Shown here: piece by piece, positions 7,974-16,559 of the stretch | How positions within the stretch are numbered: the first letter of the stretch is position 1 | Layout of the letters: each line of letters begins with the position of its first letter | NCBI GenBank assembly: GCA_020632885.1 | Contig: JACKEQ010000004.1 | Location: 434,001 to 498,000, forward strand | Source of the DNA: Alphaproteobacteria bacterium | GTDB taxonomy: Bacteria > Myxococcota_A > UBA796 > GCA-2862545 | Direction of reading: 5' to 3' | Length of the DNA: 64,000 bases | The notes under the pieces: model-generated | The model's input: only the letters and a program-made list of their open reading frames with translations | The model's database searches: none | Told to the model about the DNA's origin: nothing | Made by a program: the position numbers and the translations under genes

Positions 7974-9364
7974 TCCTCCTGCTCGCCCTGCTCGCGTGCG
8001 GCACCACCCCCTCCCCGCCCAGCGCCCCCGAGCCCCGCAGCGCCACCCGAAGCGAGGCCCGCCGCCCCGCCGACGCACCGCCGAACATCGTGGTGCTGCT
8101 CGTGGACGATGCGGGCTACGCGGACTTCTCGCTCACCGGCAGCCCCACGATGCGCACGCCCGCCATCGACGGGATCGCCGCGGAGGGCGTGACCTTCGAC
8201 ACCGCGTACGTCGCGGCCCCCATCTGCAGCCCCTCGCGCGCCGCCCTGCTCACCGGCCGCTACCCGCAGCGCTTCGGCCACGAGCACAACCCGCCCCCCA
8301 GCCTGGCCCCCAGGGCCGGCATCCCCACGACCGAGGTGCTCCTCTCCGACCGCCTGAAGCAGGCGGGCTACGCCACCGGCCTGTTCGGGAAGTGGCACCT
8401 CGGGGCAGCGCCGCCCTACCTGCCCAACGCGAGGGGCTTCGACGCCTTCGAGGGCGTCCTGCGCGGCGAGCGGTCGTACTTCCCCGGGGAGCCCGAGGGT
8501 CTCGCGGCCTGGCGGGTCGACGGGGACGTCGTGGAGGAGACCTTCCCCTACGTCACAGACCGCATCGCGGACGCCAGCATCGCGTTCATGGAGGCCCACC
8601 AGAGCGAGCCGTTCTTCGCCCTGGTGGCGTTCACCGCGGTGCACACTCCGCTCGAGGCCCATCCGGCGGACCTCGCGGTGCAGCCGGAGGCCCTCCAGGG
8701 CCAGCGCCGCACGCTCGGTGCCATGACCACGGCGCTGGACCGGGCGGTCGGCGCCATCGACCGCGCCATCCACGACCTCGGGCTGGAGGACGACACCCTG
8801 GTGTTCTTCCTGAACGACAACGGCGCGGGCGTGCGGAATGCTGGCGACAACAGCCCCTTCCGGGGTGGCAAGGGGCGCCTCTGGGAGGGCGGCGTGCACG
8901 TGCCGTTCGTGGTGCGCTGGCCCGGCGTCGCCCCCGCAGGTCAGCGGCGTGCCGCGATGGTGTCCTCGCTCGACATCGTGCCGACGGCCCTCGCGGCCGC
9001 GCGGGTCCCTCTGCCGTCCGGCCTGGACGGGCTGGATCTGGCCGGCGTGCTCCGCGGCGACACCGACGCGCCGCACCGCGCGATCCACCACTGGCGACTG
9101 GGCACGAGCTGGGCGATCCGCGAGGGCGACCTGAAGCTCGTGGTCGACAAGGGCGCCGACCCCGCGCTCTTCGACCTCGCCACGGACCCCTCCGAGTCGA
9201 AGGACCTGGCGGCTGCTCGCCCCGACGACGTCGCCCGCCTCAGGGCCCTGCACCACGCCTGGAACGCCGAGCTGGTACCGCCGGCCTTCGAGTCCAACAC
9301 ATCGTCCCGACGTCGGAAGCGCGCCCTGAAGGAGGCCGGGGAGGACGACGAGGAAGACGGCTGA
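7970..9364 (+). CDS. Lipoprotein sulfatase (alkaline phosphatase superfamily)
   Basis: 464 residues from GTG 7970, overlapping the previous stop. The leader MILLLALLACG has a clean lipobox (LLAC), placing the enzyme on a periplasmic membrane face. NIVVLLVDDAGYADFS gives the N-terminal metal-binding Asp pair. ICSPSRAALLTGR is the sulfatase signature whose Cys is converted to formylglycine by a sulfatase-modifying enzyme, and GKWHLG is the second conserved signature. The substrate is a sulfate ester of unknown type. Coupling to the PP2C/cNMP gene upstream suggests joint expression. No modifying enzyme (FGE) lies in the window. Confidence 0.92.
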   Translation: MILLLALLACGTTPSPPSAPEPRSATRSEARRPADAPPNIVVLLVDDAGYADFSLTGSPTMRTPAIDGIAAEGVTFDTAYVAAPICSPSRAALLTGRYPQRFGHEHNPPPSLAPRAGIPTTEVLLSDRLKQAGYATGLFGKWHLGAAPPYLPNARGFDAFEGVLRGERSYFPGEPEGLAAWRVDGDVVEETFPYVTDRIADASIAFMEAHQSEPFFALVAFTAVHTPLEAHPADLAVQPEALQGQRRTLGAMTTALDRAVGAIDRAIHDLGLEDDTLVFFLNDNGAGVRNAGDNSPFRGGKGRLWEGGVHVPFVVRWPGVAPAGQRRAAMVSSLDIVPTALAAARVPLPSGLDGLDLAGVLRGDTDAPHRAIHHWRLGTSWAIREGDLKLVVDKGADPALFDLATDPSESKDLAAARPDDVARLRALHHAWNAELVPPAFESNTSSRRRKRALKEAGEDDEEDG

Positions 9365-9370
9365 CCGCGC

Positions 9371-10189
9371 CTACTGCGCGGGCGCGTAGAGGTTCTGGAA
9401 GAAGCGGTCCATCCGGATGCCGCCCGTTCCGCCACTGCAGCCGTCCCAGGAGAGCCAGACGAGGTGCGCCTTGCCCTTGATCTGGTCGGGGCGCACGAAG
9501 CGCCAGCGGCGGCTGTCCTCCGAGAAGTCCCGGTTGTCGCCCATCACGAAGTAGCGCTCGGCCGGGATCTCGATCTCGGGCATGTCCGCCAGCGGACCGC
9601 CCATGCCGGAGGCCGTGAGGATGTCGTGCTTCATGCCCCCGAGATCCTCGACGTACCGGCGGGTCTTCGTGGCGCGGCAGGCGGCGTTCACGAAGTCGTA
9701 CTTCTCGGTGTACTCGCGGGGCTGCGCGACCCCGTTCACGAAGATCTGGTTGTCGCGGACCATCAGCTTGTCGCCCGGCAGCCCGACGATGCGCTTGATG
9801 TAGTTGGTGGACTCGTCCTGCGGGTAGCGGAACACGATGATGTCGCCACGCTGGGGGTCCGAGAGCTTCAGGAGCTCGTAGCGAGGCACCACCCAGGCCA
9901 TGTCGAGGAACGGGATGTCCACGAGGGTGAGCGGCACCCAGATGCCGTACGAGAACTTGGTGACCGCGACGTGGTCGCCCACGAGCAGGGTGGGCACCAT
10001 CGAGCCGGACGGGATGCGGAAGGGCTCGAAGACGAACGTGCGGATGAAGAGCACCGCGAAGATGGCGGGCCCCCAGGACCGGATCCCCTCGGAGATCCGC
10101 CCGAGCACGGTGCCCGGTCCCTCTTCTTCCTCGATCCCCGTCTCAGCCACGTCGAGCAGGTCCTCCGCGGGCGTCTCGATATCTTCCAC
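9371..10189 (-). CDS. lepB: Signal peptidase I
   Basis: 272 residues. It removes signal peptides from exported proteins at the inner membrane. An acidic N-terminal tail is followed by one membrane segment (WGPAIFAVLFIRTFVFEPF), then the catalytic Ser box (RIPSGSMVPTLLVGD), the Lys box (NYIKRIVGLPGD) and the C-terminal box (VMGDNRDFSEDSRRW). All catalytic residues are present. Start is GTG 10189. It converges on the sulfatase and is divergent from the Nudix gene. A second signal peptidase may exist elsewhere; this copy looks complete. Confidence 0.95.
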   Translation of the reverse strand: MEDIETPAEDLLDVAETGIEEEEGPGTVLGRISEGIRSWGPAIFAVLFIRTFVFEPFRIPSGSMVPTLLVGDHVAVTKFSYGIWVPLTLVDIPFLDMAWVVPRYELLKLSDPQRGDIIVFRYPQDESTNYIKRIVGLPGDKLMVRDNQIFVNGVAQPREYTEKYDFVNAACRATKTRRYVEDLGGMKHDILTASGMGGPLADMPEIEIPAERYFVMGDNRDFSEDSRRWRFVRPDQIKGKAHLVWLSWDGCSGGTGGIRMDRFFQNLYAPAQ

Positions 10190-10249
10190 CCCGACTACCG
10201 ACCACCGGCCGGGGGTATTTCCTGGGGGTGCTGGTTAGGTCGGGAGTAC

Positions 10250-10838
10250 ATGTTGCTGAACGACGTCCGCCACGCCCTGCACCGCGCCCCCGCGAGACTG
10301 CCCGCCGAAGGCCGCAGGCCGGCGGGGGTGGCGATGGTCCTCGACGATGCGGGCCAGGTGCTCTTCATCCGGCGCGCCGACAAGCAGGGCGACCCCTGGA
10401 GCGGCCACGTCGGCCTGCCCGGCGGGCACGTCCAGAGCGGGGAGTCCTTCGAGGAGGCCGCCACGGCGTGAGACCCTCGAGGAGGTCGGCCTCGACCTGG
10501 ATCGGGCCGAGCTGCTCGGGAGCCTGGACGACCGCGAGACCCCCGGTCACCTGCCCACGAAGCTCGTGCGGCCGTTCGTCTACCGGGTCCCCCGCTTCGA
10601 CGCGTTCACGCTCCAGCGCGACGAGGTCGCCTCCACGCACCTCTTCCCGCTCCACCGGCTCCTCCTGGGCGACGGCCGCGGCACGTTCCCCTACCCGTAC
10701 GCCGGGCGCGACTGGACCCTGCCCTGCGTCGATCTCGACGGCGTGCGCCTCTGGGGCCTCACGCTCCGCATCGTGGACGACCTGCTCGACCGCATGGACG
10801 GCGACGGCATCGGGCTCGACCGGAGGGCCGCGGGATGA
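10250..10838 (+). CDS. Nudix hydrolase, probably CoA-pyrophosphatase-like; one frameshift
   Basis: Reads about 195 residues from ATG 10250 once a single extra G at 10465-10466 is removed. The Nudix box is then intact across the shift (GGHVQSGESFEEAAT, then RETLEEVGLDL); as written, the frame stops right after EEAATA. RRADKQGDPWSGHVGLPGGH before the box resembles CoA-pyrophosphatase-type Nudix proteins, which cleave nucleoside or CoA diphosphates. The interruption falls exactly within the catalytic motif and fits the other G/C-run errors in this window. It ends in an ATGA overlap with the receiver gene, so it may head the dynamin-like gene set. Confidence 0.82.
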
Positions 10839-11212
10839 CCACCGTGCTCCTCGTGGACGACGACGCCGCGCTCACCCACGTCATCGCGGAGGCGCTCCAG
10901 CTCCAGCTCGCCGAGCGCCAGCTCCAGGTGCACGCCGTGCCCGGCTGGGAAGGCGCCCTGCGCGTGGCCGAGGAGGTCGGCACCATCGACGTGCTGGTGG
11001 TGGACTACCACCTCGGCCCCCACACCGGGATCGAGCTCTTCCGCGACCTGTCGGCCCGCTTCCCGGCCATGCGTCCGCTGCTCTACACGGGCAAGGCCAC
11101 GGCGAGCGTGGAGGCGGAGGCGCGCGCCAGCGGCATCCCCGTGCTCTGGAAGCCCCAGCGCCTCGAGGCCCTCACGCGGGCCGTGCGCTCCCTCATCGAC
11201 GGGGTGTCCTGA
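10835..11212 (+). CDS. Stand-alone response-regulator receiver domain
   Basis: 125 residues, a single CheY-like domain. VLLVDDDAALTHV gives the acidic pocket, VLVVDYHLGPHTG the phospho-acceptor Asp, LLYTGKA the conserved Thr and VLWKPQRLEAL the conserved Lys-Pro. No output domain is attached. Its start overlaps the Nudix stop and its end overlaps the next start (TGATG), so it is translationally coupled to the M48-like gene. No histidine kinase is nearby. A role in controlling the downstream membrane GTPases is inference. Confidence 0.88.
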   Translation: MTTVLLVDDDAALTHVIAEALQLQLAERQLQVHAVPGWEGALRVAEEVGTIDVLVVDYHLGPHTGIELFRDLSARFPAMRPLLYTGKATASVEAEARASGIPVLWKPQRLEALTRAVRSLIDGVS

Positions 11213-12108
11213 TGGACTACGTCTCCCTGGCGGACTTCGCCCAGACCGCCACCGACGCCAGCTCCCGGTCACCGGAGTGGGCCATCGCGGCCCCCCTCCC
11301 CCTCGACCAGCTCGGCCTGCGCGACCGGCTCGAGCAGGTCCTCGACACCGTCACCGCCCTCCAGCGCGCCGACTGGCTCGACGACGGCGTGTACATCGGG
11401 CCGAACGCGATGGAGGACACGTACCGGGAGCTGCTCGCCTGCGCGCGCATCCTCGGCGTCGCGGTGCCCCCGGCCATCGCCGCGGGCACGACGATGTCCC
11501 GCCAGAACGCCTACGGCACCGACTCCCGGTCCTTCCTGTACGTCTCCACGTTCATGCTCTCCGGCACCACCGCGTCCACCCAGCGCTTCATGCTCGGCCG
11601 GCTGCTCGGGAAGATCGCCGCGCGGCAGGTCACCGCCACCACGCTCTACGGGGTCCTGGTCGACCAGAACGGCCTGCGCAGCGTCGCCCGCCGCGCCCTC
11701 GGCCCCATGCTCGAGGTGGTGATGGCCCCGCTCTCCCTCGGCGTCCGCCTCGCCCTGTCGCGCTGGCACCGCACCGCCGAGCTCAGCGCCGATCGCGCGG
11801 GGCTCCTGTGCTGCCAGGACCTCGATTCCGCGGGCCTCGCGCTGCTCAAGGGCACCCTCGGGGTGAACCCGAAGATCAGCCACGAGGCCTACCTCCAGCA
11901 GCTCGCGCGCTCCACCGAGCGCCAGTCTCCTGGCAGGTGGACCGAGCTCCTCTCGGACACCCCCTGGACCCACAAGCGGCTCGTCGCGCTCCAGACCTTC
12001 GAGCGCAGCGCGATGTACGCACGCCTGACGGGCCGCGAGCCCACACCCGACGCGCTCACCGACGAGGAGCTCGCGGAGCGGACCACCCAGCTCCTCGGGG
12101 TGTCGTGA
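11212..12108 (+). CDS. M48-type metallopeptidase homologue lacking the HExxH zinc motif
   Basis: 298 residues. The general order of an M48 peptidase is visible: NAYGTDSRSFLYVST, where the family shows a strand before the active-site helix, then FMLGRLLGKIAARQV at the place of the AHELGHI helix, then WHRTAELSADRAGLL, a good match to the family's second motif with its zinc-binding Glu. The two His and the Glu of HExxH are replaced (R, L and K at those positions), so zinc hydrolysis is very unlikely. It is joined at both ends to its neighbours by 1-base overlaps. It is probably a catalytically dead M48 fold used as a binding or sensor protein in the dynamin-like set. Confidence 0.72.
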   Translation: MDYVSLADFAQTATDASSRSPEWAIAAPLPLDQLGLRDRLEQVLDTVTALQRADWLDDGVYIGPNAMEDTYRELLACARILGVAVPPAIAAGTTMSRQNAYGTDSRSFLYVSTFMLSGTTASTQRFMLGRLLGKIAARQVTATTLYGVLVDQNGLRSVARRALGPMLEVVMAPLSLGVRLALSRWHRTAELSADRAGLLCCQDLDSAGLALLKGTLGVNPKISHEAYLQQLARSTERQSPGRWTELLSDTPWTHKRLVALQTFERSAMYARLTGREPTPDALTDEELAERTTQLLGVS

Positions 12109-13505
12109 TGGAGCGTGTGGTCTACGACGCCCTCTGCGCCGCAGGAGACGAGGCGGGTGCGGTCCTCTGGAGACGGCTGGTCCGCGACCTCGGGGGGCCC
12201 CTCCGCGTGGCCCTGGTGGCCCGCGAGCGCAAGGCGGCCCGCCGCTGGGCCCTGCACACCGAGCTCCCCCACGCGGAGCCCGTGCCCGTCGTGCTCGGCG
12301 ACGATGCGCCCGGCCTGGACCTCGGCAGCCAGGACCGGCTGCTGTCCACCCACGCGCTGCTGTTCCTCACGCCGATGACGGCCCCCCTGGGGCAGGCCGA
12401 CCGGGAGGCCCTGGAGGCGCTCCACGCGGGCGGAGCGCCGGGTGCGCGGGCCGTGGCGCTGATGGACGGTCACCTCCTCGCCCGGCTCTCGGACGACCCC
12501 GAGGCCGAGCGCGAGGCCGTGTACGCGCGTGTCGAGGCCCTGGTGCCCGACGGCTGGCCGGTGCTCACCGCGACGCCGGCCGCCTGGTCCGAGACGCTGG
12601 AGCGCGACCTGCGCGACCTGCGCGAGCGCCGGAGGCTCGAGGTGGCCCGCTTCCTCCTGGGCCATCGGCTGGAGGAGCTCGCGGGCGAGGAGGCCCAGGT
12701 GCGCAAGGCCCTCGGCGCCCTCGAGGCCGAGCGGGGCAAGGAGGACGAGGCCCTCGCGGAGGCCCGTCGGCGCTCCCGGCGGCTCGCCGCCCACACGCTC
12801 GCCATCGTCCGCCGCCAGACCGAGCAGCTCGAGCTCGACCTGGCGGGCTTCCTGCGCGACCTCGAGGCCGACCTGCCGGCCCAGATCCACGCGCTGGAGG
12901 ACGTCGATCTCGCGCGGCGCACGCTCCCCCACTGGCTCTCGCACGTCGTGGAGACCTGGATGGTCGACCGTCTGGGTCGCTGGCGGCGGGACGTGCTGGC
13001 CGAGCTGGAGGAGCTCGAGCTGCCGGACGCCGTCGGCGTCGACCTCGTGGCCCCCGCCCTCCAGCCCGCCCCGGTCCGCGGAGAGGCCCGCTGGGCCGAC
13101 CGTCTCGGCACCACCGCCGCCTTCGGTGGGGCCGCCGCCCTCCTCGTGCTCGGCCTCTGGATCCCCGGGCTCGTGGCGCTCGCCGGCGGGTTCGCCCTGA
13201 GCACCGTGTTCCGCGGGCCGTCCGACGCCGAGAACCGCGGCAAGCTCGTGACCACCGCCCGCCTCGCGGTCCGCCAGATGGGCGAGGACGCCTCCCGGCT
13301 GCTCCACGACCAGCTCGCCGCCCTCTCCGACGAGATCGAGGACCTGGCCGCCGACGATCAGGCCTCCGAGGAGCAACAGCGCCGCGCCGCCCGCGAAGAG
13401 CTCGAGGAGCGCCTCGCCATGGCCCACGCCTCCCTGGGCCGGGTGACCACACGCACCGCCCACCTGCGCGAGGTCCTCGCGTCGCTCGCTGGAGACACCC
13501 CATGA
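12108..13505 (+). CDS. Dynamin-like membrane-hairpin protein with degenerate GTPase region
   Basis: 465 residues. The N-terminal 160 residues have an alternating strand/helix pattern like a GTPase (RVALVARERKAARRW, LLFLTPMTAPLG, GARAVALMDG), but the P-loop Gly-Lys-Ser/Thr is absent. A long charged helical region follows (residues 160-330), then a hydrophobic hairpin (TTAAFGGAAALLVLGLWIPG and GLVALAGGFALSTVF) and a C-terminal coiled coil. This layout of GTPase-like head, helical stalk and membrane paddle is that of bacterial dynamin-like proteins. It overlaps both neighbours by 1-4 bases. It may be a non-hydrolysing partner of the next gene product. Confidence 0.6.
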   Translation: MERVVYDALCAAGDEAGAVLWRRLVRDLGGPLRVALVARERKAARRWALHTELPHAEPVPVVLGDDAPGLDLGSQDRLLSTHALLFLTPMTAPLGQADREALEALHAGGAPGARAVALMDGHLLARLSDDPEAEREAVYARVEALVPDGWPVLTATPAAWSETLERDLRDLRERRRLEVARFLLGHRLEELAGEEAQVRKALGALEAERGKEDEALAEARRRSRRLAAHTLAIVRRQTEQLELDLAGFLRDLEADLPAQIHALEDVDLARRTLPHWLSHVVETWMVDRLGRWRRDVLAELEELELPDAVGVDLVAPALQPAPVRGEARWADRLGTTAAFGGAAALLVLGLWIPGLVALAGGFALSTVFRGPSDAENRGKLVTTARLAVRQMGEDASRLLHDQLAALSDEIEDLAADDQASEEQQRRAAREELEERLAMAHASLGRVTTRTAHLREVLASLAGDTP

Positions 13506-15508
13506 CCCGCGTGCTCGACGACTTCGTGCGTCGCCGGGAAGCCGCCGCCGCCACCCTCGACACGCTGGCCGACGCGCTCCAGACCCCTCGCGTCCTCCGC
13601 CACCGGCGACCGCCACGCGGACCAGCTGCGCAAGGCGGCGGCCCGCGCCCGTCAGGGCCGGTTCGTCGTCCTGCTGCTCGGCTGCTTCAGCTCCGGGAAG
13701 TCCACCCTGCTCAACGCGCTGCTGGGGCGGCCTGTGCTCCCCGTGAAGGTGAACCCCTGCACCGGCGATCCTCACGGAGGTCGTGCACGGCGAGGAGCCT
13801 GGCGTGGAGGTCCGGCACCACGACGGTCGCGTGGACACCCACACCATCGAGGACTTCCTGCGCGAGTACCAGCTCCAGACGGCGAGCGAGGACACCGCGG
13901 GCGACGAGGTCTCGGACCGGTTCGGGGGAGTCGACCGCGCCGTGGTGCGCTGGCCGCTGGCGCTCCTGCAGAACGGCGTCGTGCTGCTCGACACCCCCGG
14001 TCTCGACGACGATCCCACCCGCACCGCCCGCACGCTCGCGAGCCTGCCCGACGCGGACGCCGTCATCTTCACGCTCTCGGCGAACCGCTTCCTGACGGAC
14101 CTCGAGCGCCGGACACTCACGCGCGACCTCCTGCCCCTCGGGCTCACGAACCTCTTCTTCCCGACCACGATGGTCGACCTGCTCGACGCCATCGCCGACG
14201 ACCCGGAGGCGGAGCTCGCCAACCTGCGGTCCCGTGCCGACGAGTTCCTGGGTGGGCTCGCCACCGACCGCTTCTTCCCGCTGGACGCCCGGGGAGCGCT
14301 GCACGCCCGGTGGGACCGCACCACGCAGGCCGCCCGGGTTGCCGCCCGACGAGGACGCCCTGGTCGCAACGGGTCTGGAGGCCTTCGAGGACGCGCTCGA
14401 GCGGTTCCTGATCGAGGAGCGGGGTGCCGCGCAGCTCGCCCACCTGCACGCCACCGCCGTCCGGATCCGCGACGATCTCGCCCGCCAGGCCCGGCTCGAC
14501 CAGGCCACCGCGGAGACCGACGTGGACGAGCTCCGCGCGCGCCAGGCCGAGCTGGAGCCCCGGTTCGACGAGCTCTCGCGCATCCAGAGGCGCATCGAGC
14601 GCACCGTGGACCACTTCGTCCAGCGCACGCGCACGGTGATCTGGCAGGACCTGCGGGCCGTGATGGCGTCCGCGGAGGAGGAGCTCCCCGAGGCCGTGAG
14701 TCGCTTCGACCTCGGGGGCCTCGCGGGGCTCGACCTCCTCACCGAGCGCGGGCGTGCCCGCGTCGAGGCGCGCCTGAAGACCGAGCTCGAGGGCTGGCTG
14801 GACGGGCGCATGGCCACCTGGCGCGAGACCCTCGAGCCCAAGCTCGAGGCCGCCCTGCTCGACCTCCGCGAGGAGCTCGCCGCCGACGCGGCCGACTTCG
14901 ACGAGGTCACCCGCACGATCCTCTCGGACTTCTCGGGTGGCGGCTTCACGCTCCCCGCGCCGGACTTCGGTCAGTCCAAGGACGTCGACCCCGTGGAGCG
15001 CTGGTTCAGCGTGGCCGTGGGCGCCCTGCTCCTCTCGCCGGGCACCGTCGCGGCGGGCTGGAGCGAGGGCTACGAGGGCGCCATGAAGGGCGCTGCGGGC
15101 CGCCTGGGCGTGCGCCTCGCCATCCTCGGCCTCGGGGCCCTCCTGGGCCCGGTGGGTTGGGCGGGGCTCGTGCTGTACGTCGTGAGCGACGCGGTGCTCC
15201 TGTTCGCGACCGGCGGCACGCAGCTCAAGCGCCTCCGTGACCGGCTGGCGCACGACCTCGACGGCAAGCTGGTCGCCCAGGCGGACGCCGCCCGCGAGGA
15301 CATCGAGGGCCACGTGGAGGACGGCCTGGAGCCCATCCGTCGGGCGCTGGTGGCCGCCGCGGCCAACGAGGTCCACGAGATGCGCGCGCTCCTCGAGCAG
15401 ACCATCGCAGCCCGCGAGGAGGCCGTGCGCGGCGCGGAGGCCCGGCAGGCCGACTGGGAGCGGGTGCTCGCTGCCTTCGACCAGGGAATCGCCGAGCTGG
15501 CGGGCTGA
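13502..15508 (+). CDS. Bacterial dynamin-like GTPase; three frameshifts
   Basis: About 667 residues once three single-base gains are removed: one C in the run at 13584-13587, one G at 13764-13765 and one G at 14336-14338. The restored protein has a G1 P-loop (LGCFSSGKSTLLNALLG), a G2 Thr region (NPCTAILTEVVHG), G3 (DTPGLDDDP) and a G4-like TTMVDLLD. A long helical region and a hydrophobic pair near the C-terminus follow (AVGALLLSPGTVAAGW; AILGLGALLGPVGWAGLVLY). Dynamin-like proteins bind, tubulate or fuse membranes using GTP. The start overlaps the preceding stop (ATGA). All three shifts lie within otherwise continuous conserved sequence, so they look like read errors. Confidence 0.8.
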
Positions 15509-15512
15509 TCGC

Positions 15513-16559
15513 GTGCTCCTCGACCGCCTCGCCCGTTGGGTGCCCACCGACGGGGTGCCGACCCTCGCCCTGCCCCGGCGCGTCGCGGTGGTGGGCCGCA
15601 CGTCGGCCGGGAAGACCTCGCTGATCAACCGGCTGACCGGCGGTGCGCGCCGGACGGGGCTGGGCGGGGTCACCCGGGGTCCCGAGGAGATCCCGGACGG
15701 CGACCACACCTGGATCGACACCCCCGGGATCGACAGCCGCGAGCGGGCCCTCGAGCAGCTCGGGCCCGTGCTCGACGCGGCTCACGCGGTGATCTGGGTG
15801 GTGGACGGCCTGCAGCCCGTCACCCGCACCGAGCGCGACGTGCTCGAGCTCCTAGTCCTCCCCGGACAGCCGGTGGACGTGGTCGTGAGCCGGGCCGACC
15901 TCCTCGACCCCGACGAGCTCACCTCCGTGCTCGCCCGCACCCGCGCCCACACGGCGCTCGTGGGCCCCAGCACGGTCACGTCCGCCGACCTCCGCAGCCA
16001 GGCGACCTCCCTGGACGTCCTGCGCCACACGAGGCTCACGGGCCCCGAGCGGGACGCCCGACGCGTCGCCCTCCTCGGCCTCCGGCCCGCCCTCGTGGCC
16101 GCCCGACCCCTCGATCCGCCCAGCCTGGCCGCCCTCGTCACCCTCCGGCCCGCCGTGAAGGCCTGGCTGGCCCGGCTGGACGCGAGCGAGGCGGGGGTGT
16201 CGGACCTCCTGAAGGCCTTCCAGCCCGAGCTGCAGGCCATCGCCGACGACGCCGTGGTGCGCTGGGCCGCGGATCCCCGCATCCACGCCCGCATGACCGA
16301 CCTCCCGCACCTCCCGCGCGTGCCGGACCCCTCCTGGAGCACGATCGACAGCCTGCGGCTCGGGGCGGCCGGGGTCGCCGCCACGCGACGCGAGCTGCGC
16401 GGGCTGGCCGCGAGCTGGGTCGCGGAGGCCGAGCTGCGCCTCGCGGACTGGCGGGAGGGCCAGACCTTCGACCCCGACGCCCTGGCGGCCCACACCGCCG
16501 ACCTGGACGCGCTCTCAGCCGAGCTTCGCGAGCTCGGTCATGAGGATCACGAGGGCTGA
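15513..16559 (+). CDS. Small GTPase-domain protein of the dynamin-like set
   Basis: 348 residues from GTG 15513, 4 bases after the dynamin-like stop. Era/YfjP-type motifs are visible: G1 VVGRTSAGKTSLINRLTG, a Thr-containing GVTRGP at the G2 position, G3 WIDTPGIDS and G4-like VVVSRADLLD. The C-terminal half is helical and has no clear membrane segment. The gene closes a set of five tightly coupled genes. Its 3' end overlaps by 45 bases the end of the convergent pseudokinase gene. It is probably a GTP-dependent regulator of the adjacent membrane proteins; this is inference from context. Confidence 0.78.
   Translation: MLLDRLARWVPTDGVPTLALPRRVAVVGRTSAGKTSLINRLTGGARRTGLGGVTRGPEEIPDGDHTWIDTPGIDSRERALEQLGPVLDAAHAVIWVVDGLQPVTRTERDVLELLVLPGQPVDVVVSRADLLDPDELTSVLARTRAHTALVGPSTVTSADLRSQATSLDVLRHTRLTGPERDARRVALLGLRPALVAARPLDPPSLAALVTLRPAVKAWLARLDASEAGVSDLLKAFQPELQAIADDAVVRWAADPRIHARMTDLPHLPRVPDPSWSTIDSLRLGAAGVAATRRELRGLAASWVAEAELRLADWREGQTFDPDALAAHTADLDALSAELRELGHEDHEG

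Noticed and set aside
10465..10471. Programmed ribosomal frameshift in the Nudix gene
   Set aside because: No slippery heptamer or following structure; the break is one extra G and matches many similar breaks in unrelated genes.
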